In this document: positions 6,841-11,597 of the stretch, piece after piece | How the letters are laid out: every line of letters starts with the position of its first letter | Numbering within the stretch: the stretch's first letter is position 1 | Assembly: GCA_964567295.1 (NCBI GenBank) | Contig: CAZMLU010000049.1 | Location: 1-11,597, forward strand | Reading direction: 5' to 3' | Length of the DNA: 11,597 nt | Origin: SLJK01 sp964567295 | Lineage (GTDB): Bacteria; Bacillota; Dethiobacteria; DTU022; UBA8154 | Position numbers and translations under genes: made by a program | The notes under the pieces: model-generated | Database searches by the model: none | The model's input: the letters and a program-made list of their open reading frames with translations, nothing else | What the model was told of the DNA's origin: nothing

Positions 6841-7770
6841 TTAATCTTCTATTAAACCTTTTTCAAGCAAGAAATCACGGCTGACATCCTCAGGCTGTCT
6901 CCCCTCAACTGCTACCTCCTTATTCAAAAGAGTTAAAGTCTCTGTGTCCAGATGGGTTGAAAGCTCTTCTAACACATCGGCCAACTCCGGGTAGATATCA
7001 AGAATCTCCTGTCTTACCACCGGAGCAGGGTTATAAGCGGGAAAAAACTGTTTGTCGTCCTCAAGCACAACAAGGTCAAACTGGGCAATTCTGCCTTCCG
7101 TGGCGTCTCCGATGCCCACCTCGGCCAACCCCCTGCCTACTGCTTCGTAAGCCAGTCCCAGTTCCACAAATTGGAGCTCGCCATGATCAAATAGAAATTC
7201 ATAATGTTCTTCAAAAAAAGGAAGCCCATCACCACGTTCGTACCACTCCGTAGGAAGAGCCATACGCAAAGGTTCTTGGGCATCTCCTACAAAATCAGCC
7301 AACTCAGAAATTGTCTCCCATCCCTTCTCAGAATAAAGCTCCTGGGAAATAAATATAACATGAGTATTATTGGCAGGAGCATAATCCAACCAGACCAAAT
7401 TATTCTCCTCCTGATCCCACTCTTTTACTTTCTGGTATGCCTCATTGGAATCCGCAACAGCTTCATAATCCATGACAGCCATCAGTACAGTCCCTGTATA
7501 TTCCCAGTAAAGGTCCACCTCGCCAGCGGTAATGGCCGGTCTCATAACGGCCACCTCCCCCAGCCCTAACTCATCAACTACTTCATATCCCCTATCCCGC
7601 AGCAAGTGTACAGTCATGTTCCCCATAGTTATGGCCTCCACAAAGGTTTTAGAGCTGACCACGACCGGCGGCTTTTCCTCCCCGATCGGGCTCCCACACC
7701 CTACCAGGGCCAAGAGCAGTAAAAGTGTGGCAATCACTGTGGATATTCTTTTTAACAATCTTTTGTTCAT
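6841..7770 (-). CDS. Osmoprotectant ABC transporter, substrate-binding lipoprotein
   Basis: This is an extracytoplasmic binding protein of the OpuAC/OpuCC/OsmF type that delivers glycine betaine, choline or related quaternary amines to the membrane transporter. The 309-aa product has a charged N-terminus, a hydrophobic signal and a lipobox LVGC ending at C25, so it should be a lipid-anchored lipoprotein. The mature part shows family motifs: SSKTFVEA (39-46), DLYWEYTGT (86-94), whose Tyr residues may contribute to the aromatic cage, and GDATEGRIAQFDL (221-233) followed by AYNPAPVVR. The ATG at 7770 is preceded by GGAGG at about 6 nt. The gene is last in its operon, 100 bp after the second permease gene; no promoter is obvious in that gap. 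The exact ligand cannot be decided from sequence. Confidence 0.93.
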   Translation of the reverse strand: MNKRLLKRISTVIATLLLLLALVGCGSPIGEEKPPVVVSSKTFVEAITMGNMTVHLLRDRGYEVVDELGLGEVAVMRPAITAGEVDLYWEYTGTVLMAVMDYEAVADSNEAYQKVKEWDQEENNLVWLDYAPANNTHVIFISQELYSEKGWETISELADFVGDAQEPLRMALPTEWYERGDGLPFFEEHYEFLFDHGELQFVELGLAYEAVGRGLAEVGIGDATEGRIAQFDLVVLEDDKQFFPAYNPAPVVRQEILDIYPELADVLEELSTHLDTETLTLLNKEVAVEGRQPEDVSRDFLLEKGLIED

Positions 7771-7870
7771 CTTTTCCTCCCCCTATTCATTTTTTTCTAC
7801 CTGCCCCCTTACGAAACAAACAATACGCCCAATATTAACGGTGACGGCTTTATATGCATAAATTGTTCAA

Positions 7871-8509
7871 TCAGCGCAAATGCGGGGGCACCAAAACAAT
7901 TTCCAGCAAACTCAACAGACGGTCTAAAACAATAGCAATAACTCCTATAATCAAGGTTCCAGCGATAATAAATTCAGGCCAAAACATATCGATGCCGGCA
8001 AAAATCACCCTTCCCATCCCCCCACCCCCTACTAAAGCCGCCAGGGTAGCTGTGCCAACCGTCAAGACTGCCGATGTTTTTGCCCCAGCGATAATAACAG
8101 GTATACTCAAAGGAAGCTCCACCTGCCAGAAGACCTCCCTCCCGTTCAGCCCCATTCCTCGGGCTGCTTCTTTCACCTCTGCTGGAACTCCCGCCAACCC
8201 GGCGATGGTATTGCGAGCGATAGGCAAGAGTGAATAGAGTACCAGAGCTGTGACTGCAGGTCTAAAACCAAGGCCCCAAAGAGGCAAAAACATTGCAATC
8301 ACTGCCAGGGGTGGAATAGCCTGCCCGGTATTCAGAATAGCCATAGCTTTCTCCCCTAAACTTCGAAACCTCTCACGGGTAAAAAGCACCCCCAGGGGAA
8401 ACGCAATGGCCAGGGCACAACCCAAAGCCAACAACACCAGCCGAAGATGCTCCAGGATATGGGGGCCGGACCGCACCAGCAGAGCTTCTATAAATCTTTC
8501 AATGCTCAT
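7871..8509 (-). CDS. Osmoprotectant ABC transporter permease (OpuCB/CD type)
   Basis: This is one of two integral membrane subunits forming the translocation path of the quaternary-amine transporter. The 212-aa product has about five to six hydrophobic segments, typical of the OpuCB/OpuCD/YehW type. The EAA loop that contacts the ATPase is at residues 114-133 (EAARGMGLNGREVFWQVELP). GMG(R) and the C-terminal LPxx-like tail are also family-like. The ATG at 8509 overlaps the 3' end of the ATPase gene by 11 bp and has GAGG upstream inside that gene, suggesting coupled translation. It pairs with the other permease (9524-10198), with which it shares an equivalent EAA loop and overall layout. Confidence 0.93.
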   Translation of the reverse strand: MSIERFIEALLVRSGPHILEHLRLVLLALGCALAIAFPLGVLFTRERFRSLGEKAMAILNTGQAIPPLAVIAMFLPLWGLGFRPAVTALVLYSLLPIARNTIAGLAGVPAEVKEAARGMGLNGREVFWQVELPLSIPVIIAGAKTSAVLTVGTATLAALVGGGGMGRVIFAGIDMFWPEFIIAGTLIIGVIAIVLDRLLSLLEIVLVPPHLR

Positions 8510-9527
8510 AGGCCGCCTCTTTTTCCAGCTGGCTAATAAAGTTCTTGATATTTTCCCAGCCCAGCGTTCCCACCAAGGTATCGTCCTGGTGCACTCCTAC
8601 CTGGTCCAAATTATCCCTCATCATTACCTCCAGAGCAAACTTGACTGATTGTTGAGCCTCTAAAACTGTATGACCGTTCTGTCCAATCTCCACATTCTCT
8701 TGAAATTTTCCTGCCGGGCATTCTCCTTTTTCCCATTGACTGTGTTCTTTAAAAGAAGTCATCAGTTTTTCTACCTTCATAAGATCCAAAAGTTTCATGG
8801 TCCTATCTTCACCCAGGATCTCTACCACAAACCTGCTGGCGGGGCGGGCAAGTATATCTATAGGTTTACCATATTGCACCAGTTGCCCCTGATTCATGAT
8901 GGCAATGACATCACCCATTTTTACGGCCTCGTTAATATCATGAGTAACAAATATTATGGTCTTTCTCATCTCTTGCTGTATTCTTAAAAACTCCTCCTGC
9001 AGGTGTTGGCGGATAATAGGATCCACCGCTCCAAAAGGCTCGTCCATAAGCATAATAGGAGGATCCGCAGCCAGTGCCCTGGCTACCCCTATCCGCTGCA
9101 TCTCGCCACCGCTAAGTTGCCCGGGATATTTGTGATAAACCTCTTCATGGTCAAGCCCAATCAAATTCAGAAGAAGCTGAACCCGTTGTTCGATTGCTTT
9201 GTGTGACCAGCGCAATAAACTTGGTACCAATGCAATATTTTCGTAAACTGTTCGGTGAGGAAGGAGGCCTATCTGCTGGATTACGTAACCAACTTTTCTT
9301 CTCAGTTGAACCGGGTCAGCTCCCATAATGTTTTTTCCTTCGATTAAGATAGAGCCCGTAGTAGGTTCTATTAGGCGATTTATCATTTTCAGAACGGTGG
9401 TCTTTCCACATCCGGAAGGACCGACAAATACGCAGATACTTCCCTGGGCCACTTCGAAAGAAAGATCCTCCACCGCAGGCTTCTTAGTTCCGGGAAACAC
9501 CTTGCTAACCTTTTCAAACTTAATCAA
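8499..9527 (-). CDS. Osmoprotectant ABC transporter ATP-binding protein (OpuCA/ProV type)
   Basis: This is the cytoplasmic ATPase powering quaternary-amine uptake. The 342-aa product has Walker A GPSGCGKTT (36-44), Q-loop Gln84/85, signature LSGGEMQ (138-144), Walker B IMLMDE (158-163), D-loop region FGAVD (165-169) and switch His196. All catalytic elements are intact. After the family linker GEDRTMKLLDLMKV the C-terminal part is unusual. OpuCA and ProV relatives normally carry two CBS repeats here. This protein has a divergent hydrophilic stretch (about 255-288) and then a single CBS-like repeat (about 289-332). CBS modules of relatives sense ionic strength or bind c-di-AMP, so regulation may differ. 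The start is a TTG at 9527 with a strong AGGAGG 7 nt upstream. It overlaps the stop of the preceding permease gene by 4 bp. Confidence 0.94.
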   Translation of the reverse strand: MIKFEKVSKVFPGTKKPAVEDLSFEVAQGSICVFVGPSGCGKTTVLKMINRLIEPTTGSILIEGKNIMGADPVQLRRKVGYVIQQIGLLPHRTVYENIALVPSLLRWSHKAIEQRVQLLLNLIGLDHEEVYHKYPGQLSGGEMQRIGVARALAADPPIMLMDEPFGAVDPIIRQHLQEEFLRIQQEMRKTIIFVTHDINEAVKMGDVIAIMNQGQLVQYGKPIDILARPASRFVVEILGEDRTMKLLDLMKVEKLMTSFKEHSQWEKGECPAGKFQENVEIGQNGHTVLEAQQSVKFALEVMMRDNLDQVGVHQDDTLVGTLGWENIKNFISQLEKEAAYEH

Positions 9528-10198
9528 AAACTCTCCTCCTGTTCCTTAGTCATCTCTGGAGAACGCGTTCCCGGTGAAACAAGGCGCATTTCTACCTTAC
9601 CCAGAAGATAATCTAAAAAAAGCGCCAGGATAGAAACAAGTATAGCACCAGTAATGATCATTTCAGCATTGGAACGGGTTATACCGTGCTGAATAAGCCG
9701 CCCCAGATTCCTTTCTCCTATATAGGTGGCAATTGTAGCAATACCAGTTACCAGGACCACGGTAATGCGAATACCGGCAAAAATAACCGGCCAGGCCAGG
9801 GGGAGCTGAATCTGCCACAGTATCTCCCGATTGGACATTCCCATGCCTCGTCCCGCTTCCACCACATACTTATCCACAGACTTGATGCCCCTGTACACGT
9901 TGCGTACCAGGGGCATCATAGCATACAGCACTAACGCCAAGACTGCAGAACGGCGTCCCAGACCAAGTTGCGGTATGGTCATAAAAATACCGAAAAGTGA
10001 AAGACTGGGAATGCAAAAAAGAATATTGCCTAACGCCATAGTAAGACCGGAAAAACGCTCATAACGACTGATAAGCAAACCTGTAGGGATCCACAACACC
10101 AGAGCAATCCCCGTTACCGTCAATACCAATGCCAGGTGATTGAAGGTGTATTCCAAAATCCGGTGGCTGTTAAAAAACATGTACTGAAGAAGTTCCAT
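9524..10198 (-). CDS. Osmoprotectant ABC transporter permease, first gene of operon
   Basis: This is an integral membrane subunit of the betaine/choline-type ABC transporter. The 224-aa product shows hydrophobic segments at about 20-43, 53-78, 84-98, 137-160 and 178-199. The EAA loop is at 114-133 (EAGRGMGMSNREILWQIQLP), with GMG and PL.WP hallmarks of the OpuC/YehY permeases. The C-terminal tail is hydrophilic. A GTG at 10207 is in frame but lies within the ribosome binding site. AGGTGG sits 5 nt before the ATG at 10198, which is preferred. It is the promoter-proximal gene of the operon, with a strong promoter 30-58 bp upstream. Its stop overlaps the TTG start of the ATPase gene. Confidence 0.93.
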   Translation of the reverse strand: MELLQYMFFNSHRILEYTFNHLALVLTVTGIALVLWIPTGLLISRYERFSGLTMALGNILFCIPSLSLFGIFMTIPQLGLGRRSAVLALVLYAMMPLVRNVYRGIKSVDKYVVEAGRGMGMSNREILWQIQLPLAWPVIFAGIRITVVLVTGIATIATYIGERNLGRLIQHGITRSNAEMIITGAILVSILALFLDYLLGKVEMRLVSPGTRSPEMTKEQEESF

Positions 10199-10227
10199 AT
10201 GCCCCACCTACTAAAAAGTATGGTCTA

Positions 10228-10256
10228 ATTATAACTATTATTATCAAACAATTCAA
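10228..10256 (-). promoter_or_regulatory. Sigma-A-type promoter of the osmoprotectant transporter operon
   Basis: On the minus strand TTGAAT (10251-10256) and a perfect TATAAT (10228-10233) are separated by exactly 17 bp of AT-rich spacer. The predicted start of transcription is near 10221, leaving a leader of about 22 nt before the ATG at 10198. That is too short for a riboswitch or attenuator, so control would have to act at initiation. No clear operator palindrome was seen overlapping it. Confidence 0.72.
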
Positions 10257-10403
10257 CAATTATTCCTTCTTTAGTTACTTGTATTCCGGTCCAAGGTGAT
10301 TGAATCTGCAACCGCCTGTTTCCCATTTATCTCTTTGAAACATGAGAAACTTTTTTAAATATGGGACAGTAGCTATATTTTTTATAGTACTATTTTTAGC
10401 ATA

Positions 10404-10445
10404 TAAAAAGGGGGAAAGTGCTGACATAGCCTTTTCCCCTTTTTT
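10404..10445 (-). terminator. Rho-independent terminator after the downstream usp gene (bidirectional)
   Basis: On the minus strand GGGGAAA pairs with TTTCCCC (7 bp), with an inner GCT/AGC pairing in the 14-nt loop. It is followed by CTTTTT, and on the plus strand by TTTTTT, so it could act in both directions. It lies 28 bp beyond the stop of the stress protein at 10473-10898 and separates it from the transporter operon promoter. Confidence 0.82.
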
Positions 10446-10472
10446 AAATTATATAATTCCATACGCGATTAA

Positions 10473-10898
10473 TTACTTAACTATTAGCACACTGACATCT
10501 GTTTCCTGTACAACTGCGTTACTTATACTACCCAAAAACAGCTTCTTAATACCCCCTAATCCCCTGCTTCCCATTACTATCAGGTCATAATTATCTTCGG
10601 ACGCCATCTCCACAATGGTTGAAGCCGGGTGTCCTTGTTTCAATACCGTATTAGCTTTAATATTTTTCTCTTCAAAGTACTTTGCAGCCTCGGCTAACAC
10701 CTTTTTTAGCTCCTCCTCCAACTTCTTGTGCCCTTCAGGGGAATGTTCAGCACGCGGTATTTCATAAGGGTGGGATATTGGCTCTTCTGCGTGAACCACC
10801 GTAACCTCTGCTTTTTTAATGTCAGCCACTATATCTGCCGCTTTTTGTACCGCTTTCAAGCTTTGTTCAGAGCCATCCGTGCAAACTAAAATTTTCAT
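10473..10898 (-). CDS. Universal stress protein, UspA family (second of pair)
   Basis: This is a small cytoplasmic alpha/beta protein of the UspA family, typically dimeric and induced by starvation or other stress. The 141-aa length is standard. The N-terminal strand and nucleotide-binding Asp are in MKILVCTDGSEQS (Asp8). The ATP-binding signature G-x2-G-x9-G-S is complete at G110, G113 and G123-S124. This predicts the ATP-binding (MJ0577-like) subgroup. The C-terminal strand VSVLIVK ends the fold. The start at 10898 has a strong GGAGGAG at 7 nt. The gene has its own terminator and follows the terminator of the other usp gene, so the two are probably separate transcripts. It is a close paralogue of the protein at 11116-11547. 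Confidence 0.95.
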   Translation of the reverse strand: MKILVCTDGSEQSLKAVQKAADIVADIKKAEVTVVHAEEPISHPYEIPRAEHSPEGHKKLEEELKKVLAEAAKYFEEKNIKANTVLKQGHPASTIVEMASEDNYDLIVMGSRGLGGIKKLFLGSISNAVVQETDVSVLIVK

Positions 10899-11034
10899 AC
10901 CGAATCTCCTCCCTCGCTTCTAAATAAATTCTCGAAATTCTCGAAGTTAATTATCTCTCAAATTTTATTATTCTGCAAAGAATGCAAAGTATCCTGCAAC
11001 TTGAACAAAAAAAGATTATAAATCTTTAGGTAAC

Positions 11035-11077
11035 AAAAAAACAAGCCTTAAGGCATAATTTTTGCCATTAAGACTTG
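11035..11077 (-). terminator. Rho-independent terminator after the upstream usp gene
   Basis: On the minus strand CAAG-T-CTTAA-T-GGC pairs with GCC-TTAAG-G-CTTG, giving about 12 bp plus one T-G wobble and a bulged T around a 9-nt loop. It is followed by seven T residues (11035-11041). It lies 38 bp beyond the stop of the gene at 11116-11547. A second small AT-rich hairpin (11011-11027) follows it. Confidence 0.82.
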
Positions 11078-11115
11078 CCTCGTTAACTCTAAGCTGGTTT
11101 GAAAATATAATTCTC

Positions 11116-11547
11116 CTACTTAACAATGATTACACTTGTCTCTGCTTTCTGTACAACGGCATTGCTTATACTGCCCAAGAACTTCTCCTTCAAACCGCCT
11201 AGCCCTCTATTCCCCATCATTATTACATCAAATTCTTCCTCCGAGGCTACTTGTGTAATAGTTTCAGCAGGATGGCCTTTTTTTATTATGGTTTTGAAGT
11301 TTAAATTTTTTGCACTAAAAATGCGGGTGGCTGTTTCCATCATTTCTTTCCTGTCTTTCTCCCTCCTCTCCTCATACTGCTTGAGAGAGTCTTCGGAAAA
11401 GTAATAGCCCCATTCATTTGGATGAGGTATGGGTTCTTCTACATAAATAACAGAAACTTCCCCACTCACACTATCTGCTATCTTTGCTGCTTCTTCTAAC
11501 GCTTTATAGCTCTGTTCGGACCCATCCGTGCAGGCCAAGATTTTCAT
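11116..11547 (-). CDS. Universal stress protein, UspA family (first of pair)
   Basis: This is a 143-aa UspA-family cytoplasmic stress protein. It begins MKILACTDGSEQS with the nucleotide-binding Asp8. The signature G-x2-G-x9-G-S is intact at G112, G115 and G125-S126, predicting ATP binding. The region after EEPIPHPNE is charged (EERREKDRKEMME) and differs most from its paralogue. By eye about 35 of the last 53 residues are identical between the two, so they look like a tandem duplication that has since diverged. The ATG at 11547 has AGGGG at about 7 nt. Its promoter is not identifiable in the 50 bp left before the window edge. Confidence 0.95.
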   Translation of the reverse strand: MKILACTDGSEQSYKALEEAAKIADSVSGEVSVIYVEEPIPHPNEWGYYFSEDSLKQYEERREKDRKEMMETATRIFSAKNLNFKTIIKKGHPAETITQVASEEEFDVIMMGNRGLGGLKEKFLGSISNAVVQKAETSVIIVK

Positions 11548-11597
11548 TATGGTCCCCTCTTTCGAGTAGTTTGGAACATAATTTCAACGTGAGCAAT

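Noticed and set aside
10384..10393. ATAGTACTAT palindrome upstream of the transporter promoter
   Set aside because: It is short and in very AT-rich DNA more than 100 bp from the promoter, so chance is a sufficient explanation.
10342..10590. Plus-strand frame of 82 codons with a hydrophobic N-terminus
   Set aside because: It has no ribosome binding site, runs through a terminator hairpin and then into the antisense of a stress-protein gene.

Overview
The window reads as a chromosomal segment of an anaerobic, low-to-mid GC Firmicute of the Clostridia (Peptococcaceae or a relative). This is an inference from the strong AGGAGG-type ribosome binding sites with TTG starts, the trmK / Nif3-like / zinc-ribbon gene cluster typical of Firmicutes, the OpuC-type osmoprotectant transporter and a selenocysteine tRNA. 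All twelve protein genes and the partial tRNA are on the minus strand, so the region is transcribed from right to left. No insertion sequence, phage gene, CRISPR array or plus-strand gene could be supported.

In transcription order, the right part (11547 to 10404) holds two paralogous UspA-family stress proteins. Each is followed by its own Rho-independent terminator. Next, from 10198 down to 6841, is a four-gene quaternary-amine osmoprotectant ABC transporter: permease, ATPase, permease, lipoprotein binding protein. It has a near-consensus sigma-A promoter (TTGAAT, 17 bp, TATAAT), a short leader, and overlapping genes that suggest translational coupling.

A 226-bp gap (6615-6840) with no clear terminator or promoter leads into a housekeeping cluster: trmK (tRNA A22 methyltransferase), overlapping by 20 bp a Nif3/DUF34 metal protein, then a coiled-coil C4 zinc-ribbon protein (6614 to 4038). 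After this comes an OFA-type MFS transporter (3978-2635). An intergenic region with a perfect 18-bp palindrome resembling a GntR-type operator follows. Then comes a HypE-like PurM/AIR-synthase-superfamily protein that lacks the C-terminal cysteine of true HypE, and a second, more AT-rich MFS transporter 35 bp further on.

At the extreme left edge is the 5' half of a selenocysteine tRNA gene (selC) with anticodon loop CTTCAAA and a good promoter (TTGATC, 17 bp, TATAAT). The window ends inside this tRNA, so its 3' half and any selA/selB neighbours are not visible.

The genes fall into three themes: stress and osmotic adaptation (usp pair and betaine transporter), RNA and metal housekeeping (trmK cluster), and a less understood pair of MFS transporters flanking an orphan AIR-synthase-like protein beside selC. 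Several starts were moved inward from the longest open frame because the ribosome binding site lies inside it; this is stated in each entry.
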